DNA of 64,000 bases from Phytophthora colocasiae (lineage: Eukaryota > Oomycota > Peronosporomycetes > Peronosporales > Peronosporaceae): NCBI GenBank assembly GCA_018806915.1, contig JAGKQI010000040.1, forward strand, positions 496,001 through 560,000, given 5' to 3'. The translations under genes were made by a program, and so were the position numbers. This document shows, piece after piece, positions 11,437 through 21,009 of this stretch. Numbering within the stretch: the first letter of the stretch is position 1; every line of letters starts with the position of its first letter. The notes beneath the pieces were generated by a model. That model saw only the letters and a list, made by a program, of their open reading frames with translations. It searched no databases and was not told the DNA's origin.

Positions 11437-14249
11437 TCGACAAGGTCGCCTCTCGCAGGCTAACATTGTAGCCGAACCTGTTCCACTTCCTGCTACTCAG
11501 ACTGTCGCACGACAAATACACGTACAGTACTTGCACTACAAGCATCTTGCGAAGTGAGCTAATACGATGTAAAGACAAACAATTTCCCGTGCACAATGCT
11601 ATGACCCAATTCTGAACAAGAACACAAATTACATTGCTGTTTATTTCAGTTTCGGGATCCGCATCCACGCTCTCAGGACACGACTGGTGACGTGCAAGAT
11701 CGATACCATCGCTCTTAATTGTGCCGTAGTTGATGTAGATATATGCCAGCATTTCAACTTTTTCCACAGACAGCCTGTTCCTGCGCTTTGAGTGAATGTG
11801 ATCAAATATACTCCAAGCCTCTCGCTTGCAGCTGACGATGTTGGAAATGGCAAATACAATATCAGCTACCCTCTTGAGGAGAGGGAAACTCTTCTCGTCC
11901 TTTGCTCCCAGTAATCACGCGGGGTCGTCTCTGAATATCTTCGCCGTAGATCTTCACCGCCAATCCGCTTCATACGTTTGAATTTGAGGACCTCCAGTTA
12001 ACGAAGCTTCATTGGAAAGATGTTATCACACCACAACGGACTGCGAGCTGGCATATTTGGTCGTCCACGCCGTCGTTGTCAAAACCAACAAAATCGTCGA
12101 GATTTGTAGCTGGATCAAGCATGAAGGCGACTGCCATTGCGTTTGTGTGGACGTATTTCCACCGCTTCAGTATCTTCTCCCGAAAAAACTTTGGAGATGA
12201 CTAAGCCGAACCGCTGCAACAGGATCGTACACATCATCGTCTTGTACACTTGTTGCTGGAGCTGGTTGGTTCACAAGATCACCAGATCTAGTTGATGATA
12301 GATTCTGTGCTGCATCACCAAAACACCAATTCCAGTTTCTGCGCTTCGCCCCGATCCTCTCGTTCTGCATCGCTATCCTCTGATCAGACAACTCTACCTC
12401 TGGTTCTTCTTCTTCTGGTGACGTGACACCATACGCCGTATGAAAGCGTAGCCAACGGAACCACTTATAAACACCTGAAAGGAATCCATTATCCGCTTCA
12501 AGTGCGCGCAACGCCTCAATAACAGGATCAAACAGCCGCACAATAGTTCTTAAACAGCTCCAGAAACCATCATCACGCACCAAAGCGATCACATAGCGGA
12601 GTTTCCTCCGGTTTGACAGGGTTCCACGATAGCGGTCCCTGAATTCTCTTCGTACTCCGCGCTCAAAAAGAGCGTTTCTAGGATCTCACGACTGTTTAGA
12701 ACATTTCGCATGCAAGCATGGACAGAGTACCAGCGAGTTGGTACGGTAAACGAGATTCCTGGCCCTCCAACCTGCATCCCGGACGCCTTGCTGCAAACGC
12801 TTAAACTCATCCAGTAGTGCTAGGTGGTCTCTCACAAAGCGGGTGACAGCCACGGCTCTTGACATGACGGCTTTAACGACGGCAAAACGGGCGACATCTT
12901 GCATAAGAAGGTTCAAAACGTGAGCTGCACATCCACCACTGACCACGTTTGGACGTCTAGTCTGAACTTGCCCGTCGCACTTCTCATATTTTTGGCGTTG
13001 TCCGTGACGACACTAACAACCTGGGCTGTTGTTTCATTCTCGATGTCTGCTATAACGTTGTCAATTTCACCAGCTAGATACTTAGCTGTGTGCTGTTTCG
13101 ACCGGTAGACCACGACGACCAGAATAGCGAAGGCATTCCGGGAGCTACAACCATGAAGTTTATGATACTGGAGCCGTTGGTATCCGTCCATCCATCCGTG
13201 ACAATAGAAACATAGGTCTGAGCGTTGATCAGATTGATTACCTTTGAGCGCAGTTCATTCCGCACTCGTTTTAGAAGCACCATGCTTAGTTTTTGTCGTG
13301 ACGGTATCTTCATCGAAGGTGCAATCATAGCAATGAATTCTCGAAACACTTGGGCTTCAACCAGTATAAATGGCAACGCGCAAACGAAAAACACGCGTGC
13401 CAACGCGATATCAAACGCGTCTTGATCAAGCTCATTTGTAGCAGCATTCACCGTAGCTTCAGGAATCAATGTTTGGGTAGGAGCAGGCGTAGCTCGTAGA
13501 GATTCTTGAACGGCTCTCGGAACGCGGGAGCACTGCCTGACCAAATGGTCCCGCAAGTTCCCGCGTGGCTTACCGTTCTTCTTGAGAAGACCACAATAAT
13601 TACATCGGCCGTGTTTCTTACCATTCTCGCGTTCAATGGTGTAGTGTTGCCAAATTGTATCCTGGGACGCCCAGTCCTCAATGGTGATGCTCGAGCCGTC
13701 GCGCGACAAACCTGGAGTGCGTGGTGATCGGGTGGAAGATCGAGGAGAACGTGCTGGGGTGCGGGGAGTATGAGGAGAACGTGCTGGAGTGCGGGGAGTA
13801 CGAGGAGAACATGAAGGATTGAACATGCGCGTTGAGCGCGGGGTTGCCGAATTCGGTGAAGGTGTGGGCTCAGCTGACGGGGGTCTAGCAGGAGGAGAAA
13901 ACATTACTCTACGCGAGGTCGGAGGGCAAGGTAGCATTTCACTTGACGGACTTCCTTGCGAAGATTCCCTTCGGTACGGGCTGTATCGAAGGGTTCTTCG
14001 TAACGCTGAGTCCAGTGGCGAACGTAACGTGCCCATGTCAGCGCCTGAAGTATACGTGGCACCTTCTCCGGATCTAAGTGATAGGTTTTCTGGTATCTCC
14101 GGGTTCTCTGCAGCTCCCCCTGGTGTCGCGGTGCCGGAGGAGGCCCCGTATAGCTCATCCATGGCAAACTGCAAAGGATCTTTCGTTCTGGCTTTCAGAC
14201 TTTTCGGACTTTTGGATAGTTCAAAAGTGTTTAAAACGTTTTGCAGCAT
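11417..14249 (-). pseudogene. hAT transposase with BED zinc finger, multiply frameshifted
   Basis: The first frame (14249-13074) has a Pro/Ser/Arg-rich N-terminal region with short RTPRTPARSP repeats, then a BED finger (CNYCGLL with HLVRQC, about 13550-13630), and the start of the transposase core including SIVTDGWTDTNGSS. The catalytic region continues in other frames as VVTDNAKNM (about 12990), then GGCAAHVLNLLMQD, then ALEADN and WFRWLRF (about 12500). The C-terminal dimerisation block (VEKVEMLAYIYIN) is near 11750. The whole open region is split over at least four frames, so no functional transposase is made. Confidence 0.85.
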
Positions 14250-14296
14250 TTAAAAGTTTTTTATTCGTCCAATAATAACCCATCTCTAGTCTGAAG

Positions 14297-14680
14297 CCAA
14301 AAGGCTATGCTGCCCTGCCACGCACGTGCAGATAAGACAGCCACATGTATCGTCTCACTTCAACGTACTCTTAAAATCTATCACTCTAAAACTTAATTCG
14401 TTTTTCACTTACACCTCATTTTTAAATCTGCCACCTGATGCACATGTGGCCGAATGGTGATTTGGACTCACCTCGCCAGAAAACCGCCCTGGCGAGGAGA
14501 GTCCAAATCCGGTCTCCGTTTGGCCGTAGGGCCTCTAGGAGCTTCAAAAACGAAAAAAGCTTGATTTCGTGTAGCCATTTTGTGGATTGACTGAACACTT
14601 TTAACAGGTTTTTAACAGACCAATCAAAACACGTGTATTTTATTATCCAATGATGTTCCCTGATGTCGATCCAGGGAGGC
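14297..14680. other. Copia interior remnant with a strong inverted repeat
   Basis: No gene. Positions 14459-14479 and 14489-14509 form a 21-base inverted repeat with one mismatch and a 9-base loop. A purine-rich tract (14671-14680) abuts the 3' LTR and is the likely plus-strand primer. Confidence 0.6.
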
Positions 14681-14959
14681 TGTTGAGGTTAGGGCTCGTT
14701 CACAGGGACCACCTCTACACTGTGTCTTCTATAAACTAATAATGAAGAGACACGGTACTTTTGACTCTAATAAATAATGTACTATAATGTCTGTGACATC
14801 AGTACGATGAATGGTAGCGGCAATTCTAGACTACGTTTCTGAATGCCGCATACTATTTTCTAGTGAGTAGCTATCTACTTTCTTAAACATTAATCTTACT
14901 TCTTCTTTTTCTCTCTTCTACCCTACTTCCTTCAAGCTGCGCCCAAGTTCCCCGCAACA
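14681..14959 (+). repeat. 3' LTR of the copia element
   Basis: A 279-bp copy of 4988-5266, followed directly by the target duplication GTCAA (14960-14964). Confidence 0.93.
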
Positions 14960-15161
14960 GTCAACAATTCGTAAGTAATCCTTTGTAAGATTCTGGTATC
15001 CGAGAGCGTAACAGGTTTGGTAGATATTCTGAATTGTGAAAGCTATCAACTCGCAGGATTTCTTGTAAACCGGTTGAGCTGAGGGGTCCAATATACTACT
15101 TAACCCTTGGCGCTGCATTAGTGAACTGCTGTTCCAGTTGAATCCTCTACAATTGTACTTC
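14960..15161 (-). pseudogene. Membrane family copy C, middle part
   Basis: The sequence between the copia 3' LTR and the gypsy LTR. On the minus strand it reads SCELIAFTIQNIYQTCYALG and onward to DYLRIVD, matching copy B residues around SCSLISKTLDNIFHACLALG. It joins the 3' part of the gene across the copia element (15161-14960 then 4987-3400) and the 5' part across the gypsy element (20599 upward). Confidence 0.85.
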
Positions 15162-15411
15162 TGTAGTGGGTCTCGATAACACGAACACACGCGAGGGAAG
15201 CTGGCGCTTCCTGTTAACCTTGGTCTATTGCTTGCTCGCTCTAAGGTAGATTGTAATCTGACTAAACTCAATGTTATGCTTGCTACAGCTTCGATCTACT
15301 CGTCCTCTGACGTCTATGCCAGCTCGGCTTCACAGTCTGTGCGGCAACTCGGCCTCACCATCTGTGCCGCCCAGTGCAGTGGGCAAGGCTTAGATTCAAC
15401 CAGCCACTACA
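15162..15411 (-). repeat. 3' LTR (element sense) of gypsy 1
   Basis: A 250-bp direct repeat of 20349-20598, beginning TGTAGTGG and ending CCACTACA. Confidence 0.92.
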
Positions 15412-15539
15412 CCGCCCCGTCAAGCCTTGGACACTCCAATGTTTGACTCTCCCCTCGTGATGTAGCACGAATGTTGTCCGAATGTTGCACGAATGTAGTA
15501 CTTACCTTTACCATCATTCTTGACCTTTATTCTGCTACT

Positions 15540-15989
15540 TCAACTTGAAGGGGTTGCAAATCTTGTTCCTCGTGCTATATGTTTCAAGAGTCCCGTGTCT
15601 CGGACACGTTCTGCATACGCACGCACCAGTACAGGGATATCCTTCCCTAGGGACTGCAGAGGTTCCCACGAGTCCTCAATTGGCTCCAGTCCTTTCCAGG
15701 ACACCAGGATCTCGTAGCCCTTCTTAGTCGTGCACCACCTGTGTTCCTTCAGCTCGTCTACCGCCAGCACGATACCCTGAGAGGCCACGTGCTCCAGGAC
15801 TTCTTCCGTCACTTGGTAGCTCTTGTCAGCGTAGTACTTTAGCCTAGACGCATGTACGTCCGTCTCTGCACCCGTGATGAGGTGTCGGACCACGAATAAG
15901 TGCACATCCGCTCTGACAATCTGATAGGGCCCGATCCAGGTGACCAGAAGCTTGTCTTGGTGTTTTTGGTCAACTCGTGACCGCAGCAC
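15540..15989 (-). pseudogene. Gypsy 1 integrase tail and chromodomain
   Basis: Continuation of integrase in a shifted frame: the DNA-binding tail (DKLLVTWIGPYQIV) and a C-terminal chromodomain (YEILVSWKGLEPIEDSWEPL). The shift from the upstream frame ending at 15994 falls in a run of seven T (plus strand) near 16031-16038. Chromodomains of such elements direct integration toward particular chromatin. Confidence 0.82.
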
Positions 15990-15993
15990 GAAA

Positions 15994-16986
15994 TCACCTA
16001 CGCTGAAATTGACTTTCTTGGCACCCTTCTTCCGTTTTTTTGTTACGTTCCGTTTGCTGGTCGCGGGCTTCAGTCACTTCTTTGTGCATCTGGTAGACGC
16101 TCGCTTGCAGATCGTGAAGCTTTTCTTCTATCAGCTCTGGCTGCTTAGTCATTTCCAGTATCTTTCTCTGCTCCATGTCGACACAAAAGTCTAGGGGACT
16201 CGGTAGTGGCAACGCACAGAACAATTCTACCGGTGCTTTGTTAGCGAGAGATGGCAGGGGAGTGTGGTTAATACTGGCCCTAAGCAGAGGGACGAACATT
16301 GTCCACTCTCGGATGTCCTTTCCATACTCCAGACACATTGCACGTAATACTTGGATCACGTCACGATTTAGTCGCTCGATACTGCCATTGATCCACGGAC
16401 TATAAGCTACCGTGAAATGCTGTTCTGACTTCAGCCTCTTGCAAATCTCGGCCGCCACCTCGTTCTTGAAATGGCTGCCTTGGTCGCTGATCCAGATTGG
16501 AGGGATGCCAAACCGACTGTGCCAGTCTAAAATGGATGCTACAGCCACTCCACTAGTAGGTGTAGCACAGGGCACAAGTTCGCAGTAGTGTGTAGCTTCG
16601 TCTTTCAGTATGAGCAGATATTTGTCTTCCCCAAATGACTCACCCACTGTAAGGAAGTCCCAGTGTAATGCACCATTGCGCTCGTAGCAGCGGAACGTTT
16701 CACTCCATGGTCGCTGCACCACCTTTCCGCCTTTCACGTGATGACAGAGTAGGCAGGCAGCCAGAAATTTATCTACGTGTCTCCGTAAATGGTCCACATA
16801 GAAGTGTCTACTCAGCTGTTCCATCATGGCAGCTCGCCCACGGTGTCCTTGTGCACCACAGTGCGCCACGATCCTAGCTTTTCGTGGCCAACTTTGCAGG
16901 ATATTGTTTGAGCGCAAGAACAATTTAGAACCACATTACCCAGCAACTTCCTCACCACGCTCGGCGGGCGTGAGGGCTGGTACGTA
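15994..16986 (-). pseudogene. Gypsy 1 integrase core
   Basis: The frame from 16923 carries the zinc-binding region (HRGRAAMMEQLSRHFYVDHL, CLLCHH) and the catalytic core with LHWDFLTVG, WISDQGSHFKNE and SPWINGSIERLNR, giving the D,D,E set. It is in the same phase as the RT frame upstream, separated from it by a TAA at about 16939 and a TAG at 17026. Confidence 0.82.
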
Positions 16987-17025
16987 CCACAAAGGCAAAT
17001 TGTGGATTCCAACAAAAGATAAACT

Positions 17026-18987
17026 CTACTGCAACGAGTCATTGAACGGCCGAATTGCTGCCGTACTAGCAGCCTCTTGCTGTTCATCACACTTCGTTCT
17101 GAGTTTTTTGCGCTTGCGTCGTGTTGCTGGGGTCCTATCTGCCTCCCCTTCACTTCGCACTAATCGGGTCTTAGGGGTCCTCTCTTCCTCCCCTCGCCGT
17201 CGCTTGCTCCGAAGGTGTTGGGTCCTCTCTTCCTCCAGACGATCTCGCTTTCGTAGTACCATTGCTCGCAGGGCCACCTGCTCTTGGTGGTTCCCAGCCC
17301 ACCGAGACACCATGTCCGCCCAGACGTTGTTTTCTCCTTCAATGTGCTCGATGTGGTATCGGTACTCCATAAGTTTCACTGCCCAGCGTAGTAACTTTCC
17401 CCTAACATGCTTCTTGACTTCTTTCCCAGGCGCAAAGACGTAGATTAAATTGCGGTGATCGCAAAACAATCTGAAGCCTTGTGGCCGAAGCAGTAGGTGG
17501 CTGAGCTGGTCACAGGCACAAATTATGGGGTACGCCTCCTTTTCGATAACACTCCAATTGCGTTTCGATCCAGTGAACGTGCCGCTCACACAGACAAGTA
17601 GTTCGTGCTGCTGTTCCTCAACAGGTTTTCCCACTTGCCAGTGTTTTACTTGTGTGACAATGATTCCATAGCCGACGTCAGAAGCATCGGTCACCAGGCA
17701 CATGACGGAGTCCGGTTGTGGGAACGCTAAGCTGGCAGAATTCTCCAATTTCCTTTTTAGTTGGTCAAATGCTGCCCGTTCAACCTTCTCCAGCTCCAGT
17801 CCTATTCCTGCTGCAACACGTTTCGTTCTTCGAGATGCAGTTGCCAAAGCCAGATCAAGCCGCTCTTGCAGCGGTTGAGCAGTCCGAGCAAAATCGATCA
17901 CGCTCTCTCTCATCCAGTTTGCTGCACAGAGGAACTGTTGAACTTCAGCTGCATTGGTAGGGTAAGGAAGTGCTGCTAACGCCTTGATTCGCTCTGGGTC
18001 GTGGCTGACTCCGTTGCCCGTGATGATTTTACCACACCATTTGACTTGCAGTTCGTACAGGATTGACTTCGTCACGCTCAATTTGAAACCAAAGTAGTCG
18101 AGTAGCTCAAACAGCCGCTCCATCTTTTCCAAGTAAGTCTCCACGTCTTTTGCGAAGAGAAGAAGATCATCTATCCATACCAAAAGATGTTGGTACATCA
18201 ACTCTTGTAGGCACTTCTCAACTGTGGCTTGAAAGAACAATGCTGCATCGCAACACCCTTGGGGAACTCGCCTTGGTGTGTATATTTTGCGGTGAGTCAT
18301 GTACGACAGCAACTCTTGACAAGCTTCATCAACTGCTATCTACCAGTAACCCTTTATGAAATCGAACAATCCAAAGAACATACAGTCACGCACTAGCTCC
18401 AGGTCAACTTGCGGATTTGGCATCACACCGGCAATACCTTCGACTTGGACATTCAGTGGTTTGTAATCTGCCGTTTGTCGGTAGTCGTTCGATCCTCCTT
18501 TTCGTACAGGCAATGCAGGACAGGCCCATCTGCTGCTGGGGTTTTCGTAAATCCAGCCTAGCTTTTCCAGTTTGGCGTTGAGATCCTCCATGAACATCCT
18601 GACCTCAGGCGGGTACTTCCTTGCCTTGCACTTATAGGGCTTGGCATCTTTCTTCAATCGGATCTTCATAGGCGGTACTTTAGCAGGGGGGTCATTACCC
18701 AACTTCTCCCTCCACAGGTCGAAACGAAGAGAAATCCTTAAAAGTTCATCCAGATACTCCTTCGGAAATCCTTTCTTGGCAGCCTTTTCTACCATTTCCC
18801 GCACTAGTTTCTCCACTTCTTCGCTCAGTTCCGCTGCTGAGCTCACTACAGGTTCATCAAATTCATCCGGTTCATCTAACTGGCCTTGCGACGCTAGCAT
18901 TTCCAGTTCTCTATCCACATCGATACCAAGAGAGGTCAAGATCTCTTTGCCCAAAAGAAATTCCTCCATTTCTCCAGGTACAATCAA
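17026..18987 (-). pseudogene. Gypsy 1 reverse transcriptase and RNase H
   Basis: The RT N-terminal part (18987-18340) ends at a TAG in the usual GYWQ position. The next frame (18312-17026) is in the same phase, so this is a single nonsense change. The catalytic motif reads LVWIDDLLLF rather than the usual Y-x-DD. The RNase H region starts LVTDASDVGYGI. Without the stop at 18340 the enzyme would be continuous. Confidence 0.85.
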
Positions 18988-19388
18988 GCAGGTGAACTGA
19001 TGGACACTGGTCCCGCTGCAGTTCGCAACGTCACATGAACATTTACCGCTCGAGTCACCTCGACATTACCTCCAACCGTGATGCACGAGATGGGTTCATC
19101 TAATTCCACACAATCGACACTTGGACATTCCGCCTGCAACTTCTGGAAAATACGCTCACTCATACTGGTCCTGGTAGCTCCACTATCCGCACAGAACGGG
19201 ACGCTACACACTCCTTCAAGCAGTACTGTACCGCCTTCAGGAGGCAAGCATTCACGAATGCGGCAGAACTTAGTTGCGTTTTCCTTGTTGGACTTTTGCT
19301 TGTCGACGCGCTTTGAAATCTGCTCGACGCTTTGCCCGAATTGCTTCTTTGTCTGCTTCCGTTGCCGTCGGACAGTCGATAAAGCCAT
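18984..19388 (-). pseudogene. Gypsy 1 protease region
   Basis: The open frame contains FCADSGATRTSMS, the aspartic protease active-site pattern D-S-G. It overlaps the end of gag in a different phase and ends near 18990, where the RT frame continues in the gag phase. One of the two shifts may be programmed, but two opposite shifts more likely include at least one mutation. Confidence 0.7.
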
Positions 19389-20304
19389 GTTCTCCTTTAC
19401 AATGAAAACACTGTTTGGGCGGCGGGGCCCCTGTGGCTTGGCGCTGCTCGCCTTGCTTAGATCCGATCACCGCTCTCAGCTTTGCCTTCGGTACACTACT
19501 AGTCATGATTGCCATTTTCTTGTCGTTGGTAATCTTCATGGTACCTCGGGTGCTGAAAGGCTTTGCATTCTTGGTCATCTTTGCCTTAATCTGCATCATG
19601 GCCTTGTTCTCCTTCTCCAGTTCTAATGCTAAATGGCTCACCACCTTGTACAAGCTCCGTACACTCGCCTTGGCATCGCCACTGCGGTACTCCAACTCAT
19701 TTGCCACTCTTTTCGACAGGGGCCCAGGTAGGAACTTCAATAGCACCTTACACTTGCGCTTGATTCCATCGTCACCAGAAAAAAGAGAAGTCACACCATT
19801 CCGCTTTATAATCTCGTTGGCAAGATGGAAGTAGGCTGTCACTCTCGCTTCCACATCGGGAGTGGAGTCATCGAACCTCAGTTCACAACCAAACAGATCA
19901 TCCATATCTGGCAGCTCCTTGTTCATAAAGCTGGAGGTGATGTCCTTGATCTTTTCCATTAAGAACTCATCGGTCACGTCTCCGATGTCTATGTCCCAAC
20001 GAGTCTCGCACATGGTCTCAAGCAAGTCCTCGTTGAAAGAGTCTCGTACTGTGCGTAGCACGGACTTTACATCCTCGTTAGCTGTCCGGCATCGCGCCTC
20101 AGTAACAGCAATATACTCCTTCCGAAGTCTCAACCACTCAAGCAACGACTCGCGCGAGATGTCGTTGATTAGCGGCGGGTTGACGATCGAGAAGATCGGC
20201 TGCGGGACACGGGGAATTACCGTTGATACAGCCGTCACATGCTCTACATTGTCGTTCTCCTGTAGAGTCACTTTCTCGTTATTCACATGCTGATCCTTCG
20301 TCAT
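19270..20304 (-). CDS. Gypsy 1 Gag
   Basis: An intact 344-residue frame from the ATG at 20304. It is mostly helical and charged, with a single CCHC zinc knuckle CFHCKGEHGFIDC near the C-terminus (about residues 300-315) and a basic end. It would form the virus-like particle core and bind RNA. It is the only unbroken gene of this element. Confidence 0.85.
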   Translation of the reverse strand: MTKDQHVNNEKVTLQENDNVEHVTAVSTVIPRVPQPIFSIVNPPLINDISRESLLEWLRLRKEYIAVTEARCRTANEDVKSVLRTVRDSFNEDLLETMCETRWDIDIGDVTDEFLMEKIKDITSSFMNKELPDMDDLFGCELRFDDSTPDVEARVTAYFHLANEIIKRNGVTSLFSGDDGIKRKCKVLLKFLPGPLSKRVANELEYRSGDAKASVRSLYKVVSHLALELEKENKAMMQIKAKMTKNAKPFSTRGTMKITNDKKMAIMTSSVPKAKLRAVIGSKQGEQRQATGAPPPKQCFHCKGEHGFIDCPTATEADKEAIRAKRRADFKARRQAKVQQGKRN

Positions 20305-20348
20305 GTTGTCTTGTGCTCAGTTACGACCTTCGCAACTAAAGATATCTT

Positions 20349-20598
20349 TGTAGTGGGTCTCGATAACACGAACACACGCGAGGGAAGCTGGCGCTTCCTG
20401 TTAACCTTGGTCTATTGCTGGCTCGCTCTAAGGTAGATTGTAATCTGACTAAACTCAATGTTATGCTTGCTACAGCTTCGATCTACTCGTCCTCTGACGT
20501 CTATGCCAGCTCGGCTTCACAGTCTGTGCGGCAACTCGGCCTCACCATCTGTGCCGCCCAGTGCAGTGGGCAAGGCTTAGATTCAACCAGCCATTACA
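20349..20598 (-). repeat. 5' LTR (element sense) of gypsy 1
   Basis: A 250-bp repeat of 15162-15411. It is followed on its right by the target duplication ACTTC and membrane-family coding sequence. Confidence 0.92.
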
Positions 20599-20945
20599 AC
20601 TTCCTGGCTCTGCTCGTAGAGTTTCGGTTCAAAGAATTTCCCATTTCCCACATAAGCAATGACTCGATCTGTGTATGGGACGTCGTTGGATCCGAGTATC
20701 GGAGAATCTCCAAGTTGCGGGTTTCTTCCAAAGATAATGTGAGAAAAAGTGGTGGTGGAGTTGCCAATAGCTCCCAGGAGCTGCGAGAACACCAAACCGA
20801 TGAGGAAGAAGCACGTGGCCCAATGGTAGAGACCCTTAGCTACTTGGAAACGTTCTTACGACTAACTGCAACTGACAAGTTAGTAGGGTTCTTGTCCGAT
20901 GGAGCTGGCACAACTGCACGGCTTTTACGTGGTATGTACAGCATG
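20599..20945 (-). pseudogene. Membrane family copy C, 5' part
   Basis: On the minus strand this reads the N-terminal region of the family: GLYHWATCFFLIGLVFSQLL, then SNDVPYTDRVIAYV and KFFEPKL, aligned with copy B residues 60-130. It is frameshifted upstream of about 20850, where another phase gives a possible start at about 20942. Copy C therefore spans three pieces over 17.5 kb. Confidence 0.75.
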
Positions 20946-21009
20946 ATGTCCGGTTCAGAGATAATGTAAATAGAAACCTCGTGCTCAAGTTCCGTTTATT
21001 TTTCTGGTT

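Larger units (their letters stand above)
10644..14288 (-). mobile_element. hAT transposon with 8-bp target duplication, carrying an Hsp70 fragment
   Basis: The 8-bp duplication GTCTGAAG flanks the element at 10636-10643 and 14289-14296, as expected for hAT. The ends are TAGGGATGG (left) and, read inward from the right, TAGAGATGGG, a short imperfect terminal inverted repeat. The transposase-related sequence is on the minus strand (14249-11417). At the left end, on the plus strand, lies a degraded Hsp70 fragment. The transposase has several frame breaks, so the copy is not autonomous. Confidence 0.88.
4988..14959 (+). mobile_element. Ty1/copia LTR retrotransposon, RT-deleted, carrying nested insertions
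   Basis: The element is bounded by two 279-bp LTRs (TGTTGAGG...CGCAACA) and flanked by the 5-bp target duplication GTCAA at 4983-4987 and 14960-14964. The LTRs differ at about two positions by eye, so insertion was fairly recent. A purine-rich stretch (14671-14680) precedes the 3' LTR. The single coding frame (5271-8174) has gag, protease and integrase but no reverse transcriptase. Between its stop and the 3' LTR are 6.5 kb holding a relic of unknown type, a DDE transposase relic, a 51-bp tandem repeat and a complete hAT insertion. The element cannot retrotranspose alone. Its nearly matched LTRs suggest it moved with help from an intact relative. Confidence 0.9.
15162..20598 (-). mobile_element. 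Ty3/gypsy chromodomain retrotransposon (gypsy 1), decayed
   Basis: Bounded by LTRs of 250 bp (TGTAGTGG...ACTACA / ATTACA) with the target duplication ACTTC at 15157-15161 and 20599-20603. All coding regions are on the minus strand in the order gag, protease, RT, RNase H, integrase, chromodomain. The LTRs differ at about two positions. Pol contains three in-frame stop codons and at least two frameshifts, so the copy is dead. It is inserted in membrane-family copy C, independently of the copia element and only about 200 bp from it. Confidence 0.92.

Noticed and set aside
16025..16040. A AAA AAC heptamer at the gypsy 1 frame change, considered as a programmed frameshift
   Set aside because: It lies at the end of integrase, where no programmed shift is expected, and the element has several other breaks; a one-base slip in the T run is simpler.
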